Positions 1-8,832 are shown, counted from the first letter of the stretch. The stretch: DNA of 64,000 nt from Saccharopolyspora montiporae (GCF_015209505.1 NZ_JADEYC010000030.1:1-64000), one strand, 5' to 3'. Notes: generated by a model from the sequence alone, not told the origin. Program-made: numbers and translations.

Positions 1-265
1 GGATTCCGCGGTTGCGTCCGGTGACCTTGTTGTAGACCACGAGCACGATGACCGCACCGATCACCGAGCCGATCCACCCGGCGGGTGCGAACCCGCGGAG
101 CCCACCGGTGAGCGCCCCGACCACCAGACCACCCACCACGGATCCGACGACGCCGAGCACGATCGTCATCACCAGGCCGATGTTGTCCTTGCCCGGGACA
201 AGCGCTCGTGCGATGAACCCGGCGATGAGGCCGAACACCAGCCACCCGAGAATCGTGAAGAACAT
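1..265 (-). CDS. GlsB/YeaQ/YmgE family stress-response membrane protein (partial)
   Basis: The frame starts at ATG 265 and runs off the left window edge, so only the last few residues are missing. The 88 visible residues form three hydrophobic segments (about 1-20, 31-53, 62-78) separated by glycine-rich turns, with the family-typical stretch GLIAGFIARALVPG near the N-terminus. Family members are 80-95-residue inner-membrane proteins often induced by general or acid stress. The older name transglycosylase-associated protein does not imply a proven enzymatic activity. It appears to be a single gene: the next gene on the same strand starts 400 bases upstream. Confidence 0.85.
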   Translation of the reverse strand, partial: MFFTILGWLVFGLIAGFIARALVPGKDNIGLVMTIVLGVVGSVVGGLVVGALTGGLRGFAPAGWIGSVIGAVIVLVVYNKVTGRNRGI

Positions 266-409
266 CCTCGAAAAACCACCTAACCGTGCTGGGAATGCTG
301 CGGACCGCCCTGCACCGACGGCAGCGGCGGCGCACCGAATCCTGTCCCGTCCGGGGTGGCCGCAGCAATGACCGAGATCATCCGGGTGGGGTGAAACGCA
401 GGCAGGTGC

Positions 410-664
410 TCAGCGCAGCTCGCCGCTGCTGACCGTGAACTGCTCGATGAGCATCTGGTGGCGGCGCAGCCTGCGCGACTGCTCGGCCACGCAGCGCACG
501 AGGATCACCACCACACCGCTGACCAGCAGCAGCAGTCCCATCGCCAGCAGTGCCACGAACATCGGCAGGCCGGCGGGCTGCTGCCAGGCCAGGAACGCGA
601 GCAGGAACGCGATCGGCGACGCGCCCATGCACAGCGCGTAGACGAACACCGACAACCGACGCAT
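410..664 (-). CDS. Small two-helix membrane protein of unknown function
   Basis: This 84-residue protein has two predicted membrane helices (about residues 5-27 and 34-57) and a basic C-terminal tail rich in Arg (CVAEQSRRLRRHQ), which would place the tail in the cytoplasm by the positive-inside rule. The frame stays open well upstream of ATG 664, but codons there lose the G/C third-position bias, so the short form starting MRRLSVFVYALC is preferred. I do not recognise the family. The size and topology resemble many small actinobacterial envelope proteins. Confidence 0.6.
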   Translation of the reverse strand: MRRLSVFVYALCMGASPIAFLLAFLAWQQPAGLPMFVALLAMGLLLLVSGVVVILVRCVAEQSRRLRRHQMLIEQFTVSSGELR

Positions 665-1001
665 CGCGAACGGGCTACGAGAGGTTCGCTGATCGCGGAC
701 CGGCCCCGGTTGTGCCGGGGCCCGGGAGCGGGACCGGTGGTCGCAGCGGTGGGCGCTGTCGTCCGGATACCGCGTGCGGACGCGGGTTCCCGAACCGGAT
801 TCGCCGTACACGCCAATCCCCTCTTTCGGCAGGCGCTGTTGATCAGCCCACATTTTCGCCGCGATCTCGGGATCCGGCCACTCGGGAACTTCAGATGGTG
901 AACGTCCCGGCCCGGCGGCGGTCTTCACAACGGCGCGCCCCGCCAGCAGAGTGGTCTTGGCTTCCACCGCGCGGTGGGAGCCACCGAGCACGGGAGGCAC
1001 G
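665..1001. other. Gene-free gap with a leader hairpin
   Basis: No convincing gene lies here. An open frame continues upstream of the small membrane protein but lacks actinobacterial codon bias. Bases 702-709 and 715-722 form an 8-bp perfect GC stem with a 5-base loop (TTGTG), in the leader of the minus-strand gene that starts at 664. The right end carries the ribosome binding site (GGGAGG, 992-997) of the next gene. Confidence 0.5.
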
Positions 1002-1802
1002 ATGGCACCGGTCCGGCTGTCCGCGCAGGCCGAAACTCTCCTGATCACCCTCTACTCGCGAGCGCTGGACAGCCGGTCGCCCGAGCCGGTGCTCGGTGAC
1101 CCGGCGGCCGCCGAGGCCGTGCACCGCATCGACTACGACTTCTCCCGGCTGCAGATCGGCACCGACGAAGTCGTGGGCACCGCGCTGCGCAGCCGACCGC
1201 TGGATGCCTGGACCCGACGATTCCTCGACCGCCACCCCGACGCGGTGGTCCTGCACCTGGGTTGCGGGCTCGACGACCGGTACGGCCGCGTGCAGCCCGG
1301 GTCCGGGACCGACTGGTACGAGATCGACCTGCCGGAAGTGATCGAGCTGCGGTGCGAGCTCTACGGCGAGCAGGGCGACCGCAAGCTCGTCGCCGCCCCG
1401 GCCACCGGCACCGCAGCGCTGGACGCGGTCCCGGAAGACCGGCCGACGCTGGTGGTCGCCGAAGGCGTGCTGTTCTACCTGGCCGCCCGCGAGGTGCGCG
1501 AGCTGGTCACCGCGCTGGCGCAACGAATCGGGCGCGGCGAGCTGGTCTTCGACGCGGTCACCCCGCTCGGCAAGCGGCTCATCGGCCGCGGTGCGGCGGT
1601 TTCGGCGACCGGCGCCGTGCTCGGCTGGGCGCTGCGCGATCCGCGCGCACTGCCGTCCTGGCACCCGCGGCTGCGGCTGCTGGAGGAGAACCGGATCATG
1701 ACCCCGGCCGCGCGCAGGCGGATGTCCGCCCCCTACCGCCGGGCCAGCGCCCTTCCGCCGCTGCGGCGGATGGTGCGGGTGCTGCGCTACGGCATCGGGT
1801 GA
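1002..1802 (+). CDS. Class I SAM-dependent methyltransferase, TcmP/LCMT-like
   Basis: This 266-residue protein has the leucine carboxyl methyltransferase / polyketide O-methyltransferase (TcmP-like) layout. The glycine-rich SAM motif LHLGCGLDDRYGR lies near residue 85, an acidic ribose-binding segment (YEIDLPEVIELR) about 20 residues later, and the post-motif VVAEGVLFYL near residue 150. ATG 1002 was chosen because GGGAGG precedes it by a good distance; in-frame codons further upstream have no such site. Family members methylate carboxyl or phenolic groups of polyketides or small acids. It runs alone between divergent or unrelated genes, so its substrate cannot be inferred. It lies about 3 kb from the type III PKS locus, and a link is possible but unproven. 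Confidence 0.85.
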   Translation: MAPVRLSAQAETLLITLYSRALDSRSPEPVLGDPAAAEAVHRIDYDFSRLQIGTDEVVGTALRSRPLDAWTRRFLDRHPDAVVLHLGCGLDDRYGRVQPGSGTDWYEIDLPEVIELRCELYGEQGDRKLVAAPATGTAALDAVPEDRPTLVVAEGVLFYLAAREVRELVTALAQRIGRGELVFDAVTPLGKRLIGRGAAVSATGAVLGWALRDPRALPSWHPRLRLLEENRIMTPAARRRMSAPYRRASALPPLRRMVRVLRYGIG

Positions 1803-1808
1803 GCCCGA

Positions 1809-2693
1809 TCAGCCGGTACCGGCGCGAACGACGGCCACCGGCGCGGGGGCGCGGTTGACCGCGGCGTGGCTGACCGACCCCAACAAGGCCCGCCGGATGC
1901 GGCCGCGGCCGTGGCTGCCTACCACGAGAAGGCCGCCGTCGGCCGCTTCGCGGAACAGCGCGGCCGCGGGCTTTTCCGGGGCGACTTCGCGGCGCACCAC
2001 CACGTCCGGGTACTGCTCCCGATACCCGGCCAGGGCGGCGGCCACCACTTGCTCGGCTTCCTCGCGCACCTCGCCCCACGCGGTGTCCCAGGTACCCGTC
2101 TGCGCGAACGGCTCCAGCGGCAGATCGCTCCACGCGTGCACCGCGACGAGTTCCCGGTCGTGCCGCGCGGCGTAGTCGAACGCGAAGGCCACCGCAGCGG
2201 CGCTCACCGGCGACCCGTCCACGCCCACCACGACCGGCCCGGTGGTGCGCTGCGGATCGCCGCGCACGACGACGACCGCAGTGCTGGCCCGGCGGGACAC
2301 CAGTTCCGCCGAGGTGGACCCGATCCCGGGCACCTCGTCACCGGACGGACCGCCCAGCACCAGCAGTTCCGCTTCCTCGGACAACGCACCGAGCTCGTGC
2401 GCCGGATCCCCGTTGCGGAGTTCGGTGCGCACGTCCAGTTCCGGGTCGATCTGGTGGCAGCTCTCGACCAGGTCGTCCAGCGCGCGGCGCAGCGCCTGCT
2501 GCACCGGTTCGGTGGTGTCATCCGCACCGGCCACGCGGATCGGCGTGAACTCCTCGAACGGCCAGGTGAACACGTGCACCAACAGCAGGTCGACCCCGCG
2601 GCTGGACGCTTCGCGGGCGGCCCACCAGACCGCCCTGCGCGAGGAATCCGACAGGTCCCACCCCACCACGATCGGCCTACCGCCGGCTGCCAT
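1809..2693 (-). CDS. Universal stress protein with two UspA domains
   Basis: This 294-residue cytoplasmic protein has tandem UspA domains (about 6-140 and 150-290). The second domain keeps the ATP-binding signature G-2x-G-9x-G-S (VGSHGRGRIRRALLGS). In the first domain the pattern is looser (LGGPSGDEVPGIGST). The start at ATG 2693 follows a strong GGAGGGA site; the open frame reaches further upstream without one. Two-domain Usp proteins of actinomycetes are linked to hypoxia and stationary-phase survival. A paralogue of nearly the same length and layout lies at 46482-47372. The gene is convergent with the methyltransferase, with only 6 bases between stops. Confidence 0.9.
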   Translation of the reverse strand: MAAGGRPIVVGWDLSDSSRRAVWWAAREASSRGVDLLLVHVFTWPFEEFTPIRVAGADDTTEPVQQALRRALDDLVESCHQIDPELDVRTELRNGDPAHELGALSEEAELLVLGGPSGDEVPGIGSTSAELVSRRASTAVVVVRGDPQRTTGPVVVGVDGSPVSAAAVAFAFDYAARHDRELVAVHAWSDLPLEPFAQTGTWDTAWGEVREEAEQVVAAALAGYREQYPDVVVRREVAPEKPAAALFREAADGGLLVVGSHGRGRIRRALLGSVSHAAVNRAPAPVAVVRAGTG

Positions 2694-2852
2694 CGGCTGC
2701 TCCCTCCGTACCACCCGCCGCACCCATGGTGGACCGCCCGCGGGAGCCCGGCAGCGCGGATCGGACCGGGTGGTCACCGGTCCGCGGGCAGCCCGGAACG
2801 GGGCGGTGCGGGCACACTGGTGCTACGAGCAGTCACGGGATGCGGAGCGCAC

Positions 2853-4043
2853 ATGAGAGCAACTGTCCCGCTGGGACGCATCGCGGGGGTCCGGGTCGGC
2901 CTGCACTGGAGCGTCGCCGGAATCATGCTGCTGGTCGCGGTCGGCCTGGCCGCCTACCAGCTGCCCGCGGTGTTCCCGGGGCATTCGGCGCCGGGTTACG
3001 CGCTCAGCGGGGTGCTGGCCGCGGTGCTGCTGATGCTGTCCCTGCTCGGGCACGAGCTCGCGCACGCGATCGTCGCCCGGCGCAACGGCGTTCGGGTCGC
3101 CGGGATCACCCTGTGGCTGCTGGGCGGTGTGGCCCGGTTGCAGGACGAGGCGCGCACGCCGGGCGCGGAGTTCCGCATCGCCGTGGTGGGACCGGCCGTC
3201 AGCGCACTGCTCGGGGTCGTGTTCGGCGGTGCGGCATGGGCGGCGATCCAGGTAGGCGCGGGACGGCTGGCCGCGGCGGTGCTGCTGTACCTGGCCGTGC
3301 TCAACGTCGCGCTGGCGGTGTTCAACCTGGTCCCGGCCGCACCGCTGGACGGCGGCCGCGTGCTGCGGGCCGGTCTGTGGCGCTGGACCCGGGACCGGAC
3401 CACGGCGTCGGTGTGGTCGGCGCGCGCCGGTCAGGGCCTGGGCGGACTGCTCGTCGCCGCCGGGGTGGTCCGCGCGTTCACCAGCGGTGTGGACGGCGTC
3501 TGGTGGGTGCTGATCGGGATGTTCGTGCTCACCATCGCCGGTGGTGAGCAGCGGCAGGCCCGCCTCGGCGAGAAGCTCGCCGGCATCCGGGTGGCCGAGG
3601 CGATGGACCGGGACGTGCCGACCGTGGACGCGGGGCTGACCGTGGACCGGTTCCTACGCGAGCGGGTCTTCGAGCGCGGCCCGGCGAGTTTCGCCGTCAG
3701 CAACGGGAACGAACTGCTCGGCGTGGTGGGCGTGCGGCGGGCTCGCGCGGTCCCGCAGCGCGCGCGGAGCACGACGACGCTGGCCCGGATCGCCACCCCG
3801 CTGCCCGAAGTCGGCACTGCTGCCCCGGACGAACCACTGTCCGCGGTCATGCCGCGGCTGGCGGGTGCCGACGAGCGGGTGCTCGTGTTCGACGGCGCAG
3901 TGCTGGCCGGCTCGATCACCCCGGCCGAGCTGGACCGCGCGGCCGGATTCACCGGCCCGCAGGCCACGTCCGGCCCGAGCACCCCGCCCCCGGAGGACGA
4001 CCGCCCGCCGCCTCCGGACTGGTGGTACCCGGGTCGCGGGTGA
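2853..4043 (+). CDS. Site-2 protease family (M50) membrane metalloprotease with CBS-like region
   Basis: This 396-residue protein is a Rip3/SpoIVFB-type intramembrane zinc protease. The catalytic HExxH (HELAH) is at residues 67-71 in a membrane helix, and the third zinc ligand lies in NLVPAAPLDGG (Asp near 166). About six membrane segments occupy residues 15-240. The region 245-360 looks like a degenerate CBS pair (VAEAMDRDVPTVDAG is the opening of the first), and the C-terminal tail is rich in Pro and Asp. Such enzymes cleave membrane-anchored substrates, often anti-sigma factors. No sigma/anti-sigma gene is adjacent. The start is ATG 2853, 160 bases from the divergent stress-protein gene. 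Confidence 0.9.
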   Translation: MRATVPLGRIAGVRVGLHWSVAGIMLLVAVGLAAYQLPAVFPGHSAPGYALSGVLAAVLLMLSLLGHELAHAIVARRNGVRVAGITLWLLGGVARLQDEARTPGAEFRIAVVGPAVSALLGVVFGGAAWAAIQVGAGRLAAAVLLYLAVLNVALAVFNLVPAAPLDGGRVLRAGLWRWTRDRTTASVWSARAGQGLGGLLVAAGVVRAFTSGVDGVWWVLIGMFVLTIAGGEQRQARLGEKLAGIRVAEAMDRDVPTVDAGLTVDRFLRERVFERGPASFAVSNGNELLGVVGVRRARAVPQRARSTTTLARIATPLPEVGTAAPDEPLSAVMPRLAGADERVLVFDGAVLAGSITPAELDRAAGFTGPQATSGPSTPPPEDDRPPPPDWWYPGRG

Positions 4044-4047
4044 GCGG

Positions 4048-4773
4048 TCACCCCCGCACCAGGCGGGGCGCGGCGAAGCGGGACGAGGTCGCCGCCGCGC
4101 AGAGCACCGCCGGGTCCGCGCGGGGCACCGGAAGTCCGGCCGCGGCGAACATCCCACCGGCGTCGAGGTCCAGCAGCCGTCCGCGGCGCAGCGACCAGGG
4201 CGGATGGGCCACCGCCACCCGCAGCAGCCTGCCGGCGTACCAGCGCGCGAACAGCCGCCACCGATCCGTGGTGAAGTGCTCGTGCGCGCCGGGTCCGGCC
4301 GGTCCGCCCGGCACGACGCGCAGCCCCGAGCGCAGCGGATCGCCCGCGCAATAGGCCAGCACGCCCTGCTCGTCCGCGTGCTGCACACCGCTCCCGCGGG
4401 CAGGCAACCGCCCCAGCAGCCGGGCCGCGCGCGCCGGGGCGGTCCGGGACAACCCGGCGGCCAGGAACACCAGCCCGCGCCGCCCGGACCGGTCCACGCA
4501 GTAGGTGCGCAGGTTCATCTCCGCCAGGCCCGGTTCGCGCAGCACCGGCAGGCCGAGCACGCGGGCGCAGCGGATCCGCAGGCACACCAGGCCGATCCAC
4601 GCGGCACCGGCGCTGAGGTCCGGCCGCGTCCCGGGTGGCAGCAGCGGCCCCACGAGACCCGGATCGCACGGCCAGTGCACGAAGACCGGGTCCTCCCACA
4701 ACATTTCGGCCACCGGGTGCTGCACCGGATGCGGCGGTGCCGGCGAGACGGGTTCCGGCGGCTGCGCGGTCAC
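4048..4773 (-). CDS. YqjF/DUF2071 family protein
   Basis: This 241-residue protein matches the DUF2071 (YqjF) pattern: an N-terminal segment describing a single large beta-rich domain (LLPPGTRPDLSAGAAWIGL near 45-65), then NLRTYCVDRSGRRGLVFLAA near 87-106. No enzymatic function is established for the family. The GTG start at 4773 overlaps the stop of the type III PKS gene in a GTGA arrangement, so it is probably the last gene of that operon and translated by coupling. It may therefore act on, bind or carry the hydrophobic polyketide product, but this is guilt by association only. Confidence 0.8.
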   Translation of the reverse strand: MTAQPPEPVSPAPPHPVQHPVAEMLWEDPVFVHWPCDPGLVGPLLPPGTRPDLSAGAAWIGLVCLRIRCARVLGLPVLREPGLAEMNLRTYCVDRSGRRGLVFLAAGLSRTAPARAARLLGRLPARGSGVQHADEQGVLAYCAGDPLRSGLRVVPGGPAGPGAHEHFTTDRWRLFARWYAGRLLRVAVAHPPWSLRRGRLLDLDAGGMFAAAGLPVPRADPAVLCAAATSSRFAAPRLVRG

Positions 4774-5819
4774 GACCCGGCGCGCAGCAGCGCCGCGTAC
4801 AGCGTCAGGCCCGGTCCGAAGGCCAGCGCGACCAGGTTCCCGGAACCGGCCTCACCGCAGCGCACCATCCGCTCGACGATCAGCGGCAGCGTCGCCGAGG
4901 AGCAGTTCCCGTGCTGGGCCAGCACCTCCCGGGAGCGGACCAGCGCGGAAGGCCCCAGTTGGAGGGCGTTCTCGGCGGTGTCCAGGATCCGCGGTCCCCC
5001 CGGGTGAACCGCCCAGCCGTGCACATCGCGGCGGCTGAGGCCGTTGCGCGCGAGCAGCCCGTCGACGACCGGGACGAGGTGTTCGCCGAGCACGTCCGGA
5101 ACCGCGGGCGACAGCCCCATCCGGAACCCCGCATCGGTGATGTCCCAGGTCATGTGCCCGGTGGTACCGGGATCGGTGCGCGCGGTGACATCGGCCAGCG
5201 CGAGTTCACCGGTCCGCGGACGGGCCGGCCGGAGCACCACCGCGACCGCGGCGTCCCCGAACAGCGCGTGCGAGACGATCTGGTCGGTGTCGGCGGTGGA
5301 CGGCTGCAGGTGCAGCGAGGTCAGTTCCAGGCACAGCACGACGGCGGTGCGGCCGCGGGCGATGACGAAGTCCGCGCCCCCACCCAGCGCGGGGACCGCC
5401 GCGTAGCAGCCCATGTGTCCGATCAGCAACCGCTGCACGTCGTCCCGCATGCCCAGCTCGGCCGCGATCCGGATGTCCACCCCCGGGGTGGCGTAACCGG
5501 TGCAAGTGGCGACGGCGAACATCCCCGCCTCGTCCGCCGGTATCGCCGCGTCGTCCAGCGCCGCCGCCACCGCGCGGGCACCGAGCTCGGGCGCAACCTG
5601 GGCGTAGCGGTGCATCCGCGCGCCGGTGGTCCAACCGGAGACGTCCTCGTGCAGCGGGTTGGCCACGACACTGCGCCGCCGCACACCCGCGGACTCGAAC
5701 AACCGCCGTGCGATCCGGTTCCCGGCGAAGTGCCTGCTGAAGAACCCGTCCCAGAGCTCGTCCTGCTCGGCGCCGCCGTCCGGCACGGCGGACCCGATCC
5801 CGGCCAGCACGGCGGTCAC
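4770..5819 (-). CDS. Type III polyketide synthase
   Basis: This 349-residue chalcone-synthase-fold enzyme condenses a CoA (or ACP) starter with malonyl-CoA units. The full catalytic triad is present: Cys138 in LLIGHMGCYAAVPAL, His272 in VHPGGPRIL, Asn305 in HGNCSSAT. GTG 5819 was chosen because it gives the usual family length and forms a GTGA overlap with the stop of the upstream flavoprotein gene. The same type of overlap links it to the downstream DUF2071 gene. Together with a UbiG-like methyltransferase and a UbiA prenyltransferase, this recalls the agq locus of Actinoplanes missouriensis, whose PKS makes alkylresorcinol or quinone precursors. The starter and chain length cannot be read from sequence here. 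Confidence 0.93.
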   Translation of the reverse strand: MTAVLAGIGSAVPDGGAEQDELWDGFFSRHFAGNRIARRLFESAGVRRRSVVANPLHEDVSGWTTGARMHRYAQVAPELGARAVAAALDDAAIPADEAGMFAVATCTGYATPGVDIRIAAELGMRDDVQRLLIGHMGCYAAVPALGGGADFVIARGRTAVVLCLELTSLHLQPSTADTDQIVSHALFGDAAVAVVLRPARPRTGELALADVTARTDPGTTGHMTWDITDAGFRMGLSPAVPDVLGEHLVPVVDGLLARNGLSRRDVHGWAVHPGGPRILDTAENALQLGPSALVRSREVLAQHGNCSSATLPLIVERMVRCGEAGSGNLVALAFGPGLTLYAALLRAGS

Positions 5820-7003
5820 CAGCGCGCCTCGGCATCCGGGTCGCCGTCCAGGACCGCCACGCCGAGCCAGTCCGCGCACACGTCAGAGGTGGCCGGTTGC
5901 AGCGCACCGCAGCGGGCATCCCGGAAGATGCGCTCCAGCGGATGCCCACGCCGTCCCGCACCGGCACCGGCGGCTTCCAGCAGCGAGGAGGACACCTCGG
6001 CGGCGGTGTCCCCGGCGACCAGCTTCGCCCGCCAGACCCAGCGGTTCGTGCCCGGCGCACCGGGTTCGGCCGAGACCCGCCGCGCGGCCTCGCGCACCAC
6101 CGCTTCCGCGGCGGCGACCGCCGCTTCGGCGCGCCCGACCCGCGCGCGCACCGCCGGGAGCTCGTGCAGGCCGCGTTCGGCCAGGTGCGTGCTCGCGGCC
6201 TGCACCGCGGCGCGGGCGACCCCGGCGTACACCGCGGCGTACGAGGCCACCAGCCACTGCGGCATCATCTGCGCCAGCGGCAGCACGACACCCTCGACCC
6301 CGCCGAGCAGCGCCGAGGCCGGCACCCGGACGTCGAAGTGCACGTCATGGCTCCCGGTGGCCCGCATACCCAGCGAGTCCCAAGTCGGCTCGACGCGCAC
6401 CCCGGGCCCGTGCGGCACCAGGAAGTAGGACACGGCCGGTTCGGCACCGGCGTCCTCCCGCGCGGTGACCAGGTAGGCGTCCGCGTGCCCGGCCCCGGAG
6501 ACGAACGCCTTGGCACCGGTGATGCGGTAGCCGTCCGCAGTGCGCGCGAAGCTGGTCCGGGTGTGCGAAAGCCGGGATCCCGCACCGCGTTCGCTCATCG
6601 CCACCGCGTACAGCGACCCGGCGGCGGCGCCGGCCAGCAGCCGGTCGCGTTCCGCGCCGAATCCGTCCGCCGCACCCAGGTCGGCCAGCAGGTCGTGCCC
6701 GGCCGCGGCCAGCGCACCGGTGATCGACGCGTGCATGTTGAAGATCAGCGCCGTGGACCCCGAACCCGCGGCCATTTCACCCGCCACGGCGGCGTAGTCG
6801 GCGAACGAGGCGCCGAGACCGCCCAGTTCCTCGGGCACCATCAGCCCCAGCAGCCCGCAGCCGCGCAGCTCGCGGAAGTCCTCCGCCGGGAAGCTGCCGG
6901 ATGCGTCGTGCTCCTGCGCGCGCTCGGCGAAGCCGGGCGCCAGCCCGCGGGCGAGATCGGCGGCGGCGCAGGCCGGTTCCGGGAAGGCGCGCGGCACGGT
7001 CAC
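5816..7003 (-). CDS. Acyl-CoA dehydrogenase family flavoprotein of the type III PKS operon
   Basis: This 395-residue protein has the acyl-CoA dehydrogenase fold: N-terminal helical domain (about 1-115), beta domain with AMSERGAGSRLSHT near 135 and DSLGMRATGSHD near 210, and C-terminal helical domain. The fold serves dehydrogenases but also flavin-dependent hydroxylases, so in this operon it may desaturate a starter acyl-CoA or oxidise the aromatic product. The start GTG 7003 overlaps the methyltransferase stop (GTGA), and its own stop overlaps the PKS start. Known agq/srs-type loci use a FAD aromatic monooxygenase, which is absent here; this protein sits in its place. Confidence 0.85.
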   Translation of the reverse strand: MTVPRAFPEPACAAADLARGLAPGFAERAQEHDASGSFPAEDFRELRGCGLLGLMVPEELGGLGASFADYAAVAGEMAAGSGSTALIFNMHASITGALAAAGHDLLADLGAADGFGAERDRLLAGAAAGSLYAVAMSERGAGSRLSHTRTSFARTADGYRITGAKAFVSGAGHADAYLVTAREDAGAEPAVSYFLVPHGPGVRVEPTWDSLGMRATGSHDVHFDVRVPASALLGGVEGVVLPLAQMMPQWLVASYAAVYAGVARAAVQAASTHLAERGLHELPAVRARVGRAEAAVAAAEAVVREAARRVSAEPGAPGTNRWVWRAKLVAGDTAAEVSSSLLEAAGAGAGRRGHPLERIFRDARCGALQPATSDVCADWLGVAVLDGDPDAEARW

Positions 7004-7737
7004 GGCCCACCGCCCGCCGGCGCCGGGGATTTCCGCCCCACGCCCTGGAACAGCACGGCGGTGGACCCGGTCGGGCGCATCCGCACGTGCTCGCCGCGCC
7101 CGACGAAGAACGACGCGAGATCGCCGAAGTCCGGGCGGATACCGCGCAACGCGAGCGGAACCCCGTGCAGCGCCGCCTCGGTGACGAGGGTGGCCCGGTC
7201 CACGAGCAGCGCCGGATCGTGCACTCCGCGCGGAGCCAGCCCCGGAATCCGCTCGGCGAGCCCGATCGCCAGCAGGCGGCACCGCGCGGTCGCGGCCAGC
7301 GAGTCCAGGACGAGCACGCCGCCCGGGCGCAGCAGGCGGCACGCCTCCGCGATCACCCGCGGCAGGTCGGGCACGTGCTCCAGCACCTCGCCGGCGACGA
7401 CGCAGTCGGCGCTGCCGTCGGCGAGCGGCGTGTCGGCGACGTCCGCGAGCACCGGGCGCACCCCGCGTTCCCGCGCGTGGCGCAGCGCGCTGGTACTGGT
7501 GTCGACGCCGACATGCAGGTGCCCCCGCTCCGCGATCCGCGGCGCCAGCAGGCCCGCTCCGCAGCCGAGGTCGACGAGCACGCTGCCGCGGCGGCGGGCC
7601 TCGGGGACCAGTGCGGCGCGGGATGCGGCCAGCCAGTGCAGCATGGCGAAAACACCGCGCGGATCCCACCACTGGTCGGCGAACACCTCGTACAGCTCCG
7701 GATCGCCGCGCCGGACGGTCCTGCCGGGGCGTGCCAT
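7000..7737 (-). CDS. UbiG/UbiE-like SAM-dependent methyltransferase of the type III PKS operon
   Basis: This 245-residue class I methyltransferase shows motif I as VLVDLGCGAGLLAPRIAERG (near 57), a second acidic position in VGVDTS, and the post-I segment GEVLEHVPDL (near 118), all typical of UbiG-like O-methyltransferases acting on hydroxybenzoquinone or phenolic lipids. ATG 7737 heads the operon that continues through the flavoprotein, PKS and DUF2071 genes. Its start is only 27 bases from the divergently transcribed UbiA gene, so both directions probably share a compact promoter. O-methylation of an alkylresorcinol or hydroquinone is the most likely task, by analogy with agq and srs loci. 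Confidence 0.88.
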   Translation of the reverse strand: MARPGRTVRRGDPELYEVFADQWWDPRGVFAMLHWLAASRAALVPEARRRGSVLVDLGCGAGLLAPRIAERGHLHVGVDTSTSALRHARERGVRPVLADVADTPLADGSADCVVAGEVLEHVPDLPRVIAEACRLLRPGGVLVLDSLAATARCRLLAIGLAERIPGLAPRGVHDPALLVDRATLVTEAALHGVPLALRGIRPDFGDLASFFVGRGEHVRMRPTGSTAVLFQGVGRKSPAPAGGGP

Positions 7738-7764
7738 GCGCCACAGGCTGGCACACTCCGCCGG

Positions 7765-8577
7765 ATGCGGCATTCCGCGGTGGTGGCGCTGATCCGGGCA
7801 GCGCACCCGGCCCCGTGCGCGGTGGTGGCTGCGGTGGCCGGCGGACTCGCGGCCCTCACCGGCCGGGCACCGGGCGGTGTGCTGCTGGTGGTCACCGCGG
7901 TGCTGGCCGGGCAGTTGTCGGTGGGTTGGCTCAACGACCTGGTGGATGCCGAGCGGGACGCCGCCGCGGACCGGAGCGGCAAACCCCTGGCCGCCGGCGA
8001 GATCCCGGCCGGTTCGGTGCGGGTGGCGATCGGCTGCGCCGCCGCGGCCGCGGTGCTGCTGTCGCTGCCCTCGGGGCTGCCGGCCGCCGTCGCGCACACC
8101 GCGGCACTGGTCTCGGCCTGGTACTACGACCTGGACGGCAAGTCCCGCCCGTGGTCGGTGCTGCCCTACGCGGTCTCGTTCGGCCTGCTGCCGGTCTTCG
8201 TGCTCTGGGGCGGTGCCCGGCCGGTGCCGTGGTGGCTAGTGCTGGCCGCGGTCCTGCTGGGGTCGGCCGCGCACTTCGCCAACGCACTGCCGGACCTGCG
8301 GGACGACCTCGCGGCCGGTGTCCGCGGACTGCCGCACCGCCTCGGCCGGCCGGGCAGCACCGCCGCGGCCGCGGTGCTGGTCCTGGCGGCCTCGGCCGTG
8401 CTGGTGCTCGCCCCCGGCCGGGTGACCCCGGCCTCGTGGACGATGTTGGCGCTGACCGCGCTGGTCCTGGTCGCCGGGGGTCTGCTCGCGCGCCGGTCGG
8501 GATCGCGCGCCGCCTTCCACGCGGTGCTGGTGGTCGCGGTACTGGACGTCCTGCTGCTCCTCGCGCGCGGCGGCTGA
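7765..8577 (+). CDS. UbiA family prenyltransferase
   Basis: This 270-residue integral membrane enzyme has about eight helices. The first Asp-rich motif is NDLVDAERDAAADR (near residue 54), which binds the prenyl diphosphate through Mg2+. The second is DLRDDLAAGVRGLP (near 177). UbiA enzymes prenylate aromatic rings or quinone precursors at the membrane. It is divergent from, and 27 bases away from, the methyltransferase-flavoprotein-PKS operon, which strongly suggests it prenylates that PKS product, as in the agq pathway. ATG 7765 begins directly before the first helix. Confidence 0.9.
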   Translation: MRHSAVVALIRAAHPAPCAVVAAVAGGLAALTGRAPGGVLLVVTAVLAGQLSVGWLNDLVDAERDAAADRSGKPLAAGEIPAGSVRVAIGCAAAAAVLLSLPSGLPAAVAHTAALVSAWYYDLDGKSRPWSVLPYAVSFGLLPVFVLWGGARPVPWWLVLAAVLLGSAAHFANALPDLRDDLAAGVRGLPHRLGRPGSTAAAAVLVLAASAVLVLAPGRVTPASWTMLALTALVLVAGGLLARRSGSRAAFHAVLVVAVLDVLLLLARGG

Positions 8578-8723
8578 TCCCACCCGATAGCGGTTTCTGA
8601 TCGCCCGACCGGAGGATCATGACTTGCTCGCGCCGATCATGGATCGTTCGATGCGGAAGGCCGGTGATCAACCGGCTGCCGCGTTGCGGGGCGGAGCGCG
8701 GCCGAACCCCGAAGGGAACGCTC

Positions 8724-8822
8724 ATGACCCGTCTTTCCCGAGCTCTGGTGCTGGCGCTGCTGACCGCGGGCGGCCTGTTCGGCCCCGTGGTGCTCGGCGC
8801 TTCGGTGCGGGCCGACCGGTAA
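8724..8822 (+). CDS. Possible 32-residue membrane or secreted peptide
   Basis: A short frame starting at ATG 8724 (GAAGGG upstream, 7-base spacing) encodes 32 residues: a basic start (MTRLSR), a single hydrophobic helix and a short tail ending VRADR. The frame also opens at 8619 behind GGAGG, which would add 35 unstructured residues. It is followed at once by a terminator-like hairpin. The peptide looks like a signal sequence without cargo. It has no recognisable family and could be non-coding. Confidence 0.35.
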   Translation: MTRLSRALVLALLTAGGLFGPVVLGASVRADR

Positions 8823-8832
8823 ACCGGGCGCT

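Noticed and set aside
665..1048. N-terminal extension of the small membrane protein at 410-664
   Set aside because: The extension loses G/C bias at third codon positions and carries no ribosome site or domain.
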